64,000 nucleotides of DNA from Sphingobacterium haloxyli (GCF_002980525.1 NZ_PVBQ01000004.1:124001-188000); one strand, 5' to 3'. Shown: positions 43,490-53,336, counted from the first letter of the stretch. Numbers and translations are program-made. The notes: a model not told the origin generated them from the sequence alone.

Positions 43490-44239
43490 TTACTGACTAA
43501 AAAACTTCCTTTTGATAAGCTCGACATCTTCGGGATGGTCAACGGCAATGGTGTCGAAATCGGTCTCTGCTATTTTGATCTTGTAACCATTTTCTAACCA
43601 CCGTAGTTGTTCTAACCCTTCTGCTTTTTCATACGAAGACACAGAAAGTTTCGTAATTTCTTTTAATATATCCACTTTATAGCCATATATGCCGATATGT
43701 TTAAAATAGGTATAATTGTTTATCCAGTCGCTTTGTTTTGCCCCGCGTTGAAAAGGGATGGTCTGTCGTGAAAAATACATAGCTTCTTTTCTAGAGTTGA
43801 CCACCACTTTCGGCGTACTTTCATTAAACAGATCATCGGGGTTGTCTATTTTTTTTACCAAGGTTCCTATTTCGGTTGCTGTATCTTGAAAAAGATTACT
43901 CAACAGCTCAATCTGTAACGGACTTATAAAAGGTTCGTCACCTTGAATATTAATGGCCACATCAAAACCGCTTATTTTCGAAACCACCTCCGCACAACGA
44001 TCTGTTCCTGATTGGTGGGTTGAAGATGTCACAATCACATTTCCGGCAAATGAACGCACATGCTCCTCAATTCTAGCGTCGTCCGTAGCTACAATAACTT
44101 CTGAAAGACTAGCGCAACCTTTCACCTGTTCGTAAACACGTTGAATCATGGATTTGCCGCCAATATCAACTAAGGGTTTTCCCGGAAAACGGGACGATTC
44201 ATACCTTGCCGGGATAATTCCGATTGTTCTCATATCCAA
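43490..44239 (-). CDS. kdsB: 3-deoxy-manno-octulosonate cytidylyltransferase (CMP-Kdo synthetase)
   Basis: The 249-residue protein begins with the nucleotide-binding IIPARYESSRFPGKPL, and shows VIVATDD, INIQGDEPFI and the KHIGIYGYKVDIL segment, all typical of KdsB. It activates Kdo with CTP for transfer to lipid A. It is the first gene of a probable operon with the HAD phosphatase and the TSUP permease. The nested repeat array starts 40 bases upstream of its start codon. Confidence 0.95.
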   Translation of the reverse strand: MDMRTIGIIPARYESSRFPGKPLVDIGGKSMIQRVYEQVKGCASLSEVIVATDDARIEEHVRSFAGNVIVTSSTHQSGTDRCAEVVSKISGFDVAINIQGDEPFISPLQIELLSNLFQDTATEIGTLVKKIDNPDDLFNESTPKVVVNSRKEAMYFSRQTIPFQRGAKQSDWINNYTYFKHIGIYGYKVDILKEITKLSVSSYEKAEGLEQLRWLENGYKIKIAETDFDTIAVDHPEDVELIKRKFFSQ

Positions 44240-44279
44240 AGTAAGTCATTACTTTGTTTACCGCAAAAAAAATAATCAA

Positions 44280-44679
44280 AATTTCCCCAACGAGAAAGCA
44301 CTATTCATTATGAAGAAAAAGACTATTCGTGTTGATGAACGCGTCGTTCTTTATAAAGGAAAGAGAATTCGTTAACAGGAAAGTACTATTCATTATGAAG
44401 AAAAGACTATTCGTGTTGATGAACGCGTCGTTCTTTATAAAGGAAAGAGAATTCGTTAACAGGAAAGTACTATTCATTATGAAGAAAAGACTATTCGTGT
44501 TGATGAATGCGTCGTTCTTTATAAAGGAAAGAGAATTCGTTAACAGGAAAGCACTATTCATTATAAAGAAAAGACTATTCGTGTTGATGAACGCGTCGTT
44601 CTTTATAAAGAAAAGAGAATTCGCCAACACGAATGCATCGTTTGTGTACACGAATGGAGAGTTAGTGAAAAGGTAAGAG
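44280..44679. repeat. Nested tandem array: nineteen 21-bp palindromic units in 84-bp higher-order repeats
   Basis: The array is 400 bases, equal to 19 units of 21 bases plus one inserted A. Four unit types (a, b, c, d) recur in the order abcd: one d-like unit (44280-44300), then four abcd blocks of 84-85 bases (44301-44385, 44386-44469, 44470-44553, 44554-44637), then two degenerate units (44638-44658, 44659-44679). Blocks 2 and 3 differ by one base. Each unit has TTC at positions 4-6 and GAA or AAA about 14 bases on, e.g. TTCGTGTTGATGAA (b), TTCGTTAACAGGAA (d) and TTTGTGTACACGAA (44641-44654), so each is a diverged dyad plus a 7-base spacer. Because 21 and 84 are multiples of three, open frames of about 115 codons run through on both strands with a 7-residue periodicity; they are probably not genes. 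The array lies between the divergent kdsB and plsC-like genes. Confidence 0.9.
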
Positions 44680-44739
44680 ATTAAACTTTTTTAGAAAAAA
44701 AATGTTTAAAAGGTAACAATATAAGTATACCTTAACGAT

Positions 44740-45750
44740 ATGTTTTATTCCGTATTACGATTGTTTATTCGCTTAGGATTGAGATGGTATGCTCCTGGGT
44801 TGAAAGCCAAGGATCTAGAACTGGCCACCTATAGCTATCCTACTATTATACTAGCAAATCACCCGAATTCTTTTTTGGATGCCCTGGTGATCGCAGCGTA
44901 TGCGCCGGTAAAAATGTGCTTTCTCGCAAGAGGAGATATTTTTAAGCATCCGGTAGCAAATGTAGTCCTACGATTGCTATATATGTTACCCGTCTATAAA
45001 CGGAATGACGACGAGGACTTTGCGGTGAAGAACGATTTTACATTTGATGAGTGCATGCGACGATTGGCAGCAGGGCAACATGTGTTGATATTTCCCGAAG
45101 GCAGATCCCGAAACCTATGGGAATTGCAGCCTTTCATGAATGGCGGACTGACCTCGCTGCTCGAGCGCTCCTATAAGGCCGAATTGCCGTTACAGATTCA
45201 AATCTATACTTTAAATTATAACTCGTTCCGACATGTACCGAAAGTTGTGGAACTGGTTGCATTGCCGCCTTTAGATACGACCGACTATATATCCGGTTAT
45301 CAAGTACTGGCAGCAGACATTATCCGGGATGGACGGAATAATCTCCGCGACGCTATGTGCGTTGAGCCATTAACTGCGGAAAACAACGTTGGTGGATACA
45401 ATCGTTTTTTGCACATCTCAGCCAAAATAGGATATTACACGCAGTTTTGGTTTTATCGTGTATGGCGGGATTACGTTAAAAAGAAGACTGAAGGTACCAT
45501 ATTCTACGATTCATTACTTTTCTCGGTATTATTGTTTTCATATCCGCTATTTGTCTTGTTGTGTAGCGTCCTAATAGGACAGTTTGCAGGGTTTTTTGGG
45601 GGGCTTTTTGTCTTTATTTTTTTTCCGACAACTGCTTATGCGATGGCAAGGCATCAGCAAACGGTAACAGAAACGGAGGTGAATATTCCCAAGCAAAATT
45701 CATGGAATAGAACCACAGGATCTAATGAAAATATGGAAGATTCTGAATAA
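44740..45750 (+). CDS. 1-acyl-sn-glycerol-3-phosphate acyltransferase-like protein (PlsC domain)
   Basis: The 336-residue protein has the acyltransferase motif NHPNSFLDA (HxxxxD, about 38-46), FLARGDIFKHP, and FPEGRSRN (about 114-121). Two hydrophobic segments near 255-300 anchor it in the membrane. It probably adds an acyl chain to lysophosphatidic acid or a related lipid; the extended C-terminus after residue 240 is longer than in PlsC (about 245), so an alternative lipid acceptor is possible. Its 61-base upstream gap separates it from the repeat array. It is convergent with the serine hydrolase gene, with only 21 bases between. Confidence 0.85.
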   Translation: MFYSVLRLFIRLGLRWYAPGLKAKDLELATYSYPTIILANHPNSFLDALVIAAYAPVKMCFLARGDIFKHPVANVVLRLLYMLPVYKRNDDEDFAVKNDFTFDECMRRLAAGQHVLIFPEGRSRNLWELQPFMNGGLTSLLERSYKAELPLQIQIYTLNYNSFRHVPKVVELVALPPLDTTDYISGYQVLAADIIRDGRNNLRDAMCVEPLTAENNVGGYNRFLHISAKIGYYTQFWFYRVWRDYVKKKTEGTIFYDSLLFSVLLFSYPLFVLLCSVLIGQFAGFFGGLFVFIFFPTTAYAMARHQQTVTETEVNIPKQNSWNRTTGSNENMEDSE

Positions 45751-45771
45751 GAGAAAATTGGGGATAGGAGC

Positions 45772-46878
45772 CTAATAAGAATCAGCGACTTGAGCAATAA
45801 ACCTAACCCAGTTGACCTTACTTGTTTTTTCACCCAAACGAACAATAATAAGATTTTTATCAGGATCAACAAAAATGTATTGCCCTAATATACCTTGTGC
45901 GTAAAACTGCTCTGCGTTTTTTGTGAGCCACCATTGATACTGGTAAAATGGGGCACTATGTTCGGTGGTATCTAATTTAGTAGAGGCTTTTACCCATCGT
46001 TCCGGAATGATCTGCGTGTCGTTCCATTTCCCGTTGTGTAAATATAGTCTTCCTAGTTTAGCAAAGTCTCTTGCGCGGGCATTTAGACAACAGAACGTCT
46101 TTTCCAGTCCATCTTTTTCCCGATCGAGGCTCCAAGTGGCATCATATTCCATCCCTAGTGGTTTCCAAATTTTTTCTTCCAGATAAGAACTGACCGTTTG
46201 GGTTTTTAGTGCTCTTTCCAATACGAGCCCGAGAAGTTGGGCTGTCCCGCTGTTATAATCAAATTTTTCACCGGGTGTATCGTTCAGTTTTAACTTATTG
46301 ATGGCTTTCCGAAGGTTTGTGCCATAATAAAAAGTCGCCGCGTGTCCAAATGGATTGGTGTAGCTTTCGTTAAAATCCAGCCCGGACGTCATTTGCAGCA
46401 AGTGTTTTATGGTGACAGCGTCAAATCCGTTCGGCTTTAATTCCGGAATATAGTTGGTGACAGGTTCATCCACTGATTGAATTTTTCCCTCTTCAATGGC
46501 AATGCCAATGAGCATAGATGTAATGGATTTTGCCATCGAGAAAGATGCAACGACGGATTCCTCCGCGTATTTGTTGAAATATTTTTCGTATTGTATACTG
46601 TCGTCTTGTATAACCAGAAAAGCAACTGTTCTGGTGCGTTCCAAATAAGCATCAAAAGGTTCATTGACCTTATCCGTATCGATATTTTCCAGCTGTTTCG
46701 GATGACGTGCTTCCGGAAAGATGAAAACCGAAGAAGAAGTTTCTATCGTTCGGTAGGGGAATATTTTATGATCTGTGATATTGGCAAAGTTATAGAATAC
46801 GAATCTTCCTAGTTTGCACGATTGAAAAAGTAAAACAGATAAAAGCAGAAAACAGATGATTTTGACCGTATTCTTCAT
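45772..46878 (-). CDS. Serine hydrolase lipoprotein (class C beta-lactamase family)
   Basis: The start is placed at ATG 46878, which has AGGAA upstream and opens a lipoprotein signal with the cysteine at about 21 (LLFQSC); the frame is open 20 codons further, but that part overlaps the purL terminator. The 368-residue protein has the nucleophile motif SMAK (SxxK) in SFSMAKSITSMLIG, YNSG as the tyrosine motif (FDYNSGTAQLLG), and a WWLT segment before the C-terminal motif. It is likely a periplasmic or surface D-Ala-D-Ala carboxypeptidase/esterase-like enzyme rather than an antibiotic-resistance enzyme. It is monocistronic and follows purL. Confidence 0.85.
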   Translation of the reverse strand: MKNTVKIICFLLLSVLLFQSCKLGRFVFYNFANITDHKIFPYRTIETSSSVFIFPEARHPKQLENIDTDKVNEPFDAYLERTRTVAFLVIQDDSIQYEKYFNKYAEESVVASFSMAKSITSMLIGIAIEEGKIQSVDEPVTNYIPELKPNGFDAVTIKHLLQMTSGLDFNESYTNPFGHAATFYYGTNLRKAINKLKLNDTPGEKFDYNSGTAQLLGLVLERALKTQTVSSYLEEKIWKPLGMEYDATWSLDREKDGLEKTFCCLNARARDFAKLGRLYLHNGKWNDTQIIPERWVKASTKLDTTEHSAPFYQYQWWLTKNAEQFYAQGILGQYIFVDPDKNLIIVRLGEKTSKVNWVRFIAQVADSY

Positions 46879-46920
46879 AATGTTCCTCGTATGATGTTCA
46901 TAATAGTGTTTTCCGAATAT

Positions 46921-46948
46921 ACAAAAAAGACCCGCCAACTGACGGGTC
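46921..46948 (-). terminator. Terminator of purL
   Basis: GACCCG (46929-46934) and CGGGTC (46943-46948) form the stem; on the - strand the hairpin is followed by TTTTTTGT. Confidence 0.8.
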
Positions 46949-46955
46949 CCATTGA

Positions 46956-49900
46956 TTATTTATGCTGTTCACACCATTGGCGTGCGTTCACAAAAGCTTC
47001 TAGCCAGGGGGTAATCTCATCCTGTCTACCAGCAGGATAAAACGCCCAATTCCATTGGAAGATAGAGCGTTCGATATGCGGCATGGTCACGAGGTGACGG
47101 CCTGTCTTGTCGCAAAGCATAGCTGTGTTAAAGTCTGATCCATTCGGGTTGTGCGGATATTGCTCGTGGGCATATTTGGCGACAATGTTGTATTCGTCCT
47201 CACTGTGAGGAAGGTTAAACTTACCTTCGCCATGCGAAATCCACACGCCTAATGTGCTTCCCGCTAGAGTAGAGAGCATTATGGAATTATTATCTTGTAC
47301 TTTTACCGAAACGAAGTTCGATTCGTGTTTTTGTGACATATTATGCAACATCTTTCCATGTATTTCATGTTCCGGATTGATAAGTTCCAATTCCATAAAC
47401 AACTGGCAGCCATTACAGATACCAACAGACATCGTGTCTGGACGTGCAAAGAAATTTTCCAAGGCTTTTTTCGCTTTCTCGTTGTATAGGAAAGCCCCGG
47501 CCCAGCCTTTCGCCGAACCCAAAACATCGGAATTGGAGAAACCGCCTACGGTGCCGATAAATTGAATGTCTTCTAACGTTTCGCGACCCGAAATCAAGTC
47601 GGTCATATGGACGTCTTTTACATCAAAACCCGCTAGATACATGGCGTTGGCCATTTCTCTTTCGGAGTTTGAGCCTTTTTCGCGGATAATGGCTGCTTTT
47701 GGTCTTGTTGTTCCGTCTGCTGCGCGTGTAGGTTTTTTGCCATTAAATTGGGATGGGAATACATAGTCCAGCGGTTGGTTTTTATAGTTGTTGTAGCGCT
47801 CTTGGGCCATACCGTTTTTAGACTGTTTGCTGTCCAATAAGAACGATGTTTTAAACCAGTTGTCGCGTGTTTCAGTTACGTCGAATGTGAATTCGTCTGC
47901 GTTATTTCGGAAGGATACGTTTGTTCCGTTGGTAGCTTTTCCAATTTTCACGGCTTGTATGCCCGCTTGGGATAATGCAGTTTCGAGAGCGCCGTCATCT
48001 TTAGCCTGTAATACAACAGCGATATTTTCGTTGAATAACGCTTTAACTGTATCTCCTTCACTTAAACCACTTAGGTCGTATTGTGCACCCAAGTTAACGT
48101 CAGCAAAGGTCATCTCCAATAACGTCGTAATCAACCCGCCTGATCCGACATCATGTCCTGCGGCTACATGGCCTGATAAGATGGCTTTCTGTATGGCGTT
48201 AAATGCCTTTTTAAAGTAAGCAGCATCTTGAATGGTTGGTGCTTCTTTACCGATTTTATTGTTTATCTGTGCAAAGGAAGAGCCTCCCAGTTTGAATGTG
48301 TCCTGAGATAGGTTGATATAGTAGATAGAACCTGCATCTTTTGATAATACCGGCTCAATTACTTTATTGATATCAATACAGTTGCCTGCGGCAGAGATGA
48401 TCAATGTTCCCGGAGCGATTACGTTTTCGCCATTCGGATATTTTTGTTTCATCGATAGCGAGTCCTTCCCGGTAGGGATGTTGATACCCAAAGCGATGGC
48501 AAAGTCAGAACAGCCTTTTACAGCTTCATACAAACGGGCGTCTTCCCCTTCGTTATTACATGGCCACATCCAATTTGCCGAGAGTGATACGCCCGCTAGA
48601 CCATTTTTGATGGGTGCGAATACTAAATTCGACAAGGCTTCAGCAATAGCATTGCGGGAGCCTGCAACGGGATCGACTAACGCTGTTAACGGTGAATGGC
48701 CAATAGTGGTCGCAATACCTTCTGTTGAGTTATAGTCCAACGCCATAACGCCCACATTGTTCAATGGAAGTTGTAAAGGCCCTGCACATTGTTGTTTAGC
48801 AACACGACCACCGACGCAACGATCCACTTTGTTTGTTAACCAATCTTTAGAGGCAACAGCTTCCAGTTGTAGTACCTGTTTTAAATAAGTAGGAATTGCT
48901 TTGACGTCATAAGAAAGATCCGCGTATTCGCGGTCGATTTTGCTGTCGTTCATCACCGTTTTTGGCGAAGAACCGAAGAAGTCCGCCAAATCGTAATCCA
49001 TCGGTTTCTCTCCCGTTGATTTCGATTGGAAAGTAAAACGGTGATCTCCGGTAACGTCGCCTACGGTATACATCGGTGCCCGCTCGCGATCAGCTACCTT
49101 TTTCAGTGTTTCGATGTCCTTGCCCGCAATTACCAAGCCCATACGCTCCTGGGATTCATTACCGATGATTTCTTTTGCTGATAGGGTAGGATCACCTACT
49201 GGCAGCTTATCCATATCGATTAGTCCGCCGGTTTCTTCTACTAGTTCTGACAAACAGTTGAGATGTCCACCAGCACCATGATCATGAATCGAAACAATGG
49301 GGTTGTTGTCCGATTCTACAAAAGCACGGATAGCATTTGCCGCCCTTTTTTGCATTTCGGGATTTGAACGTTGGATGGCATTCAGTTCGATACCCGAACC
49401 GAAAGCACCTGTGTCGGCAGAGGATACCGCTGCGCCTCCCATACCGATACGATAGTTTTCGCCACCAAGAATAACAATTTTATCGCCTGTTTTTGGAGCA
49501 TGTTTTTTTGCTTGATCTGCTTTGCCATAACCGACACCTCCAGCTTGCATGATGACTTTGTCATAGCCCAATTTCCGGCCTCCTTCTTCATGTTCAAAGG
49601 TCAGTACGGAACCAGCGATTAAAGGCTGCCCAAATTTATTACCGAAATCCGAGGCCCCGTTGGATGCCTTGATGAGGATGTCCATCGGTGTTTGATACAA
49701 CCACGGACGTTCCTTCATACCACTTTCCCATAGTTTATCTTGCGCAGAGTCAGCGCCAAGACGTGAGTACGCTGTCATATAAACAGCTGTACCAGCCAAA
49801 GGTAAAGCCCCTTGTCCACCGGCTAAACGATCACGGATCTCACCGCCTGACCCCGTTGCTGCGCCCGCAAATGGTTCTACGGTTGTCGGGAAGTTATGGG

Positions 49901-50642
49901 TTTCGGCTTTGATCGATAATACTGATTCAAATGCCTTTTCTTCGTAAAAGTCAGGTTTGTCTGCCGATTTAGGGGCAAACTGGGTGACTTTGGGCCCTTT
50001 AACGAATGCTACGTTATCTTTATAGGCTGAGATAATTTCATTGGGATTGGTTTCCGATGTTTTTTTAATCAGCTTGAAAAGGGAAGAGGGTTGCTCTTCA
50101 CCGTCAATGATAAAGGTCCCGTTGAATATTTTGTGACGGCAGTGTTCTGAATTTGCCTGTGAAAACGCAAAAACTTCGGAGTCTGTCAGCTTGCGTTCGA
50201 GTTTCTCCGAAAGGTTGTTCAAATATTCCACCTCATCTGGGCTCAAAGCTAAACCTTCCGATTTATTATATGCATCGATATCGTCAATTTCTAAAACAGG
50301 TTCTGGTTGGATATCGATGGTGTACATGTCTTGTGTCAATACAGCATATTTTTGCGAAATCATCGGGTCAAAATCCGTAAAGTTCTCATCTACTGAATGA
50401 AATTCTTCGATGCGGATAATACCTTCGATACCCATATTTTGCGTGATCTCAACGGCATTCGTACTCCAAGGGGTCACCATTGCAGCACGAGGACCGACAT
50501 AACAGTTGTATAACGTCTGTTCGTCGAGCTTTTCCGCGTTTCCAAAGAGCCAGTTTAATCTGGAGATATCTTCTGCCGATAAATCGTTTTGAGTTTGCAC
50601 ACCATACACGGTGCGGCTTGGGTTCACAAAGAAATGAATCAT
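46956..50642 (-). CDS. purL: Phosphoribosylformylglycinamidine synthase (single-chain)
   Basis: The 1228-residue protein combines the PurS-like start, the two synthetase halves (HNFPTTVEPFAGAATGSGGE, DHGAGGHLNCLSELVEETGG, and VGGRVAKQQCAGPLQLP) and a C-terminal class I glutaminase domain with the nucleophile cysteine in GICNGCQLFMEL and the histidine in HGEGKF. This is the long form found in E. coli and Bacteroidota, about 1230 residues. It makes formylglycinamidine ribonucleotide, the fourth step of purine synthesis. It is a single-gene unit ending at its own terminator. An upstream TATATTTG (50690-50683, - strand) could be the -7 element, but a partner is unclear. Confidence 0.97.
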   Translation of the reverse strand: MIHFFVNPSRTVYGVQTQNDLSAEDISRLNWLFGNAEKLDEQTLYNCYVGPRAAMVTPWSTNAVEITQNMGIEGIIRIEEFHSVDENFTDFDPMISQKYAVLTQDMYTIDIQPEPVLEIDDIDAYNKSEGLALSPDEVEYLNNLSEKLERKLTDSEVFAFSQANSEHCRHKIFNGTFIIDGEEQPSSLFKLIKKTSETNPNEIISAYKDNVAFVKGPKVTQFAPKSADKPDFYEEKAFESVLSIKAETHNFPTTVEPFAGAATGSGGEIRDRLAGGQGALPLAGTAVYMTAYSRLGADSAQDKLWESGMKERPWLYQTPMDILIKASNGASDFGNKFGQPLIAGSVLTFEHEEGGRKLGYDKVIMQAGGVGYGKADQAKKHAPKTGDKIVILGGENYRIGMGGAAVSSADTGAFGSGIELNAIQRSNPEMQKRAANAIRAFVESDNNPIVSIHDHGAGGHLNCLSELVEETGGLIDMDKLPVGDPTLSAKEIIGNESQERMGLVIAGKDIETLKKVADRERAPMYTVGDVTGDHRFTFQSKSTGEKPMDYDLADFFGSSPKTVMNDSKIDREYADLSYDVKAIPTYLKQVLQLEAVASKDWLTNKVDRCVGGRVAKQQCAGPLQLPLNNVGVMALDYNSTEGIATTIGHSPLTALVDPVAGSRNAIAEALSNLVFAPIKNGLAGVSLSANWMWPCNNEGEDARLYEAVKGCSDFAIALGINIPTGKDSLSMKQKYPNGENVIAPGTLIISAAGNCIDINKVIEPVLSKDAGSIYYINLSQDTFKLGGSSFAQINNKIGKEAPTIQDAAYFKKAFNAIQKAILSGHVAAGHDVGSGGLITTLLEMTFADVNLGAQYDLSGLSEGDTVKALFNENIAVVLQAKDDGALETALSQAGIQAVKIGKATNGTNVSFRNNADEFTFDVTETRDNWFKTSFLLDSKQSKNGMAQERYNNYKNQPLDYVFPSQFNGKKPTRAADGTTRPKAAIIREKGSNSEREMANAMYLAGFDVKDVHMTDLISGRETLEDIQFIGTVGGFSNSDVLGSAKGWAGAFLYNEKAKKALENFFARPDTMSVGICNGCQLFMELELINPEHEIHGKMLHNMSQKHESNFVSVKVQDNNSIMLSTLAGSTLGVWISHGEGKFNLPHSEDEYNIVAKYAHEQYPHNPNGSDFNTAMLCDKTGRHLVTMPHIERSIFQWNWAFYPAGRQDEITPWLEAFVNARQWCEQHK

Positions 50643-50860
50643 TACTAATGGGTGTATTTTGAACGTTCTTCAAATCAAAGTACAAATATACGGAGTATTT
50701 TAATCTTTTTTATATGTTCTTTTTATCTGTCAACATTTCTGTTTCGATGAAATGAATGAGCATCTTTTCGATTTTAGAAAAAGAATCTTCATATTCAACA
50801 ATATAATCTCTTCTCTGCATCGCTATTTGCAGAATGTTTTATGGTTATGCGCTGCTGCTA

Positions 50861-50892
50861 TTTCCAATAATACGTATATTTTACTACTTTTG
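50861..50892 (+). promoter_or_regulatory. Candidate promoter of the fused E1 dehydrogenase gene
   Basis: TTTC (50861-50864), 20 bases, TACTTTTG (50885-50892). The -7 element is consensus and the -33 element has one mismatch. The ATG follows 19 bases later. Confidence 0.55.
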
Positions 50893-50911
50893 TTGAAACC
50901 ATTGGTTAAAT

Positions 50912-53329
50912 ATGTCTAATATCACCATGAATATAAACAGTGATTTTGAAACGTCGAAAATCAGTTTTGACGATTTTCGTGAAATCATTTTAAACGATTA
51001 TAGATTAGCGGTTGAAAGCCGGCTTGCAAGCCTATTAGGTCGCAAGGAGGTGTTAACTGGAAAGGCAAAATTCGGAGTATTTGGTGATGGTAAAGAGATC
51101 GCGCAAATTGCACTAGCTAAAGTATTCCAGCCCGGTGACTGGCGCTCTGGCTATTATCGGGATCAAACATTTGCCTTTGCTTTAGGTATATCTAGTATTT
51201 ATCATTTCTTTTCACAACTATATGCTAATCCTAATCTGGAAGCTGATATATCCTCTGGTGGTCGGCAGATGAACTGTCATTTTTCTACACAACTACTTGA
51301 TAAGGAGGGGAATTGGATGAACCAGACAGAGCAGAAGAACTCCGCATCGGATATTTCAACAACGGGTGGGCAGATGGCGCGCGTTATGGGGCTGGGTTTA
51401 GCATCTAAACTATATAAGGAAAACCGAAACCTGGATTATCTTACCTATTTTTCGCGTCAGGGGAGAGAAGTTGTTTTTTGTACCATTGGGAATGCTTCTA
51501 CATCAGAAGGCGTTTTCTGGGAAACACTTAATGCCGCGGCCGTAAAGCAAATTCCAGTTGTTATTTCCGTTTGGGATGATGGCTATGGAATATCTGTTCC
51601 GAATGAGGTACAGACGACGAAAGCAGATATATCCGAAGTGCTGAAAGGTTTTCAACGTGAAAACGACAGCAACGGTATCGAAATATTTAAAGTACGTGGC
51701 TGGGATTATCCGGCGTTATGCGAGGTCTACGAACAAGCAGCTCGTTATGCCCGAGAGGAGCATGTCCCGTGTGTTGTTCATGTCACAGAGTTGACACAGC
51801 CACAAGGCCATTCGACGTCCGGATCGCATGAGCGCTATAAATCTGTCGAACGATTGGAATGGGAAGATGTATTCGACTGTAACCTGAAGATGCGGGATTG
51901 GTTGTTGCAATCTGGTATTGCACAGGAAGAGGAGTTGAAAGATCTCGAAAAAGAAGCGAAAGAATTTGTCCGTCAGGAACAGCGGCGTGCTTGGGCAGAC
52001 TATCATAAGACGCTTCAAGTTGATTTAGATGAAGCAATAGCCTTGCTATCGGCTATTGGAAGTCCGATGGTAGAAGTACCGCTAAAGACCTTACAGTCTC
52101 TGGCGGAACCATCTTTGAAGGAGGTTTATGGCAATGTAAGGAGGGCAATTCGTGATCTGAGGGGAGTACATTCGCCTGAAAAGGATGCTCTGATGACGTG
52201 GTATGCCGAAAAACAGGGACAAAATTTTAATCGCTATAACGATAAGCTGTTTTCTGATACGCTCGATTCTCCATTAAAAAAGGACGGTATACCTGCCCAT
52301 TATGAACAGGACGTTTCTATTGTGGATGGCAGAGAGGTGCTGAATGCCTGTTTTGATGCTAATTTTAGGCGTGACGAACGTGTCGTTGCTTTTGGCGAAG
52401 ATGTTGGTAAAATTGGGGATGTTAACCAGGGTTTTGCAGGGCTGCAAGAACAGTTCGGCGAACTCCGTATTTTTGATACCGGTATCCGTGAATCTGCCAT
52501 TATCGGAAAGGGTATTGGCTTGGCTTTGCGCGGTTTACGCCCGGTAGCTGAAATTCAATATCTTGATTATTTGATCTATGCAATGCCGGTATTAAGTGAT
52601 GATTTGGCGTGTCTGAGCTACCGTACCAAAGGAACGCAGAAAGCACCTGTTATTATCCGTACCCGAGGCCATAGATTAGAGGGTATCTGGCATTCGGGAT
52701 CACCAATGACTGTGCTCCTTGGCGGGCTCCGTGGTTTGCATATTTGTGTGCCACGCAATATGACACAAGCTGCGGGAATGTATAATGTGCTTTTGCGTTC
52801 TGATGAACCGGCATTGGTGATAGAATGTCTTAACGGTTACCGATTGAAAGAAAAAATGCCTACCAATGTTGGTGATTTTATGGTGCCGATTGGTATAGCA
52901 GAACAGATACGCGATGGGAGGGATATCACCGTCGTGTCTTACGGCGCTACGTTGCGTGTTGTGCAGGAAGCAGCCATCGAGCTGGAAAAATTGGGTATTT
53001 CTTTGGAGATTATAGACGCGCAGTGTTTACAACCTTTCGACCGAACAGAAATTTGCCGTCAATCGTTGGAGAAAACAAATAGATTATTGGTGGTAGACGA
53101 AGACATGCCAGGTGGTGCGTCCGCGTTTATTACACAGGAGATATTGGAAAAGCAAAATGGCTATTACTTATTGGACGGGCAACCTCGGACGCTTTCAGCA
53201 AAACCTAACCGTCCGCCGTACGGGTCTGATGGCGACTATTTTACAAAACCATCCGTAGATGACGTAGTAGAATTGGCTTACGAAATGATGAGTGAGTATA
53301 ATGAAAATACTTTCCCTAGACTGTTTTAA
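50912..53329 (+). CDS. 2-oxo acid dehydrogenase E1 component, fused alpha and beta subunits
   Basis: The 805-residue protein has an alpha-like half (about 1-400) with GGRQMNCHFS and the thiamine diphosphate region IGNASTSEGVFWETLNAAAV, and a beta-like half (about 470-805) with FGEDVGKIGDVNQGFAG, RTRGHRLEGIWHSGSPM and VDEDMPGGASAFI. The GDG start of the thiamine diphosphate motif reads GNA here. The enzyme decarboxylates 2-oxo acids, most likely the branched-chain 2-oxoisovalerate type, and passes the acyl group to an E2 lipoyl protein encoded elsewhere. It is a single gene with a near-consensus promoter upstream and a hairpin downstream. Confidence 0.9.
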   Translation: MSNITMNINSDFETSKISFDDFREIILNDYRLAVESRLASLLGRKEVLTGKAKFGVFGDGKEIAQIALAKVFQPGDWRSGYYRDQTFAFALGISSIYHFFSQLYANPNLEADISSGGRQMNCHFSTQLLDKEGNWMNQTEQKNSASDISTTGGQMARVMGLGLASKLYKENRNLDYLTYFSRQGREVVFCTIGNASTSEGVFWETLNAAAVKQIPVVISVWDDGYGISVPNEVQTTKADISEVLKGFQRENDSNGIEIFKVRGWDYPALCEVYEQAARYAREEHVPCVVHVTELTQPQGHSTSGSHERYKSVERLEWEDVFDCNLKMRDWLLQSGIAQEEELKDLEKEAKEFVRQEQRRAWADYHKTLQVDLDEAIALLSAIGSPMVEVPLKTLQSLAEPSLKEVYGNVRRAIRDLRGVHSPEKDALMTWYAEKQGQNFNRYNDKLFSDTLDSPLKKDGIPAHYEQDVSIVDGREVLNACFDANFRRDERVVAFGEDVGKIGDVNQGFAGLQEQFGELRIFDTGIRESAIIGKGIGLALRGLRPVAEIQYLDYLIYAMPVLSDDLACLSYRTKGTQKAPVIIRTRGHRLEGIWHSGSPMTVLLGGLRGLHICVPRNMTQAAGMYNVLLRSDEPALVIECLNGYRLKEKMPTNVGDFMVPIGIAEQIRDGRDITVVSYGATLRVVQEAAIELEKLGISLEIIDAQCLQPFDRTEICRQSLEKTNRLLVVDEDMPGGASAFITQEILEKQNGYYLLDGQPRTLSAKPNRPPYGSDGDYFTKPSVDDVVELAYEMMSEYNENTFPRLF

Positions 53330-53336
53330 TATTATC

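Noticed and set aside
44301..44676. Open frames of about 115 codons on both strands in the repeat array, with 7-residue periodicity
   Set aside because: They follow from a 21-bp repeat without stop codons in some frames. Both strands are equally open, there is no ribosome-binding site, and the composition is that of the repeat. Called as repeat, not as genes.
44280..44679. CRISPR array
   Set aside because: There are no unique spacers between conserved repeats; units are contiguous and the whole 84-bp block is repeated. No cas genes are near.
46879..46938. N-terminal extension of the serine hydrolase
   Set aside because: It would run into the purL terminator, and the signal peptide begins at 46878.
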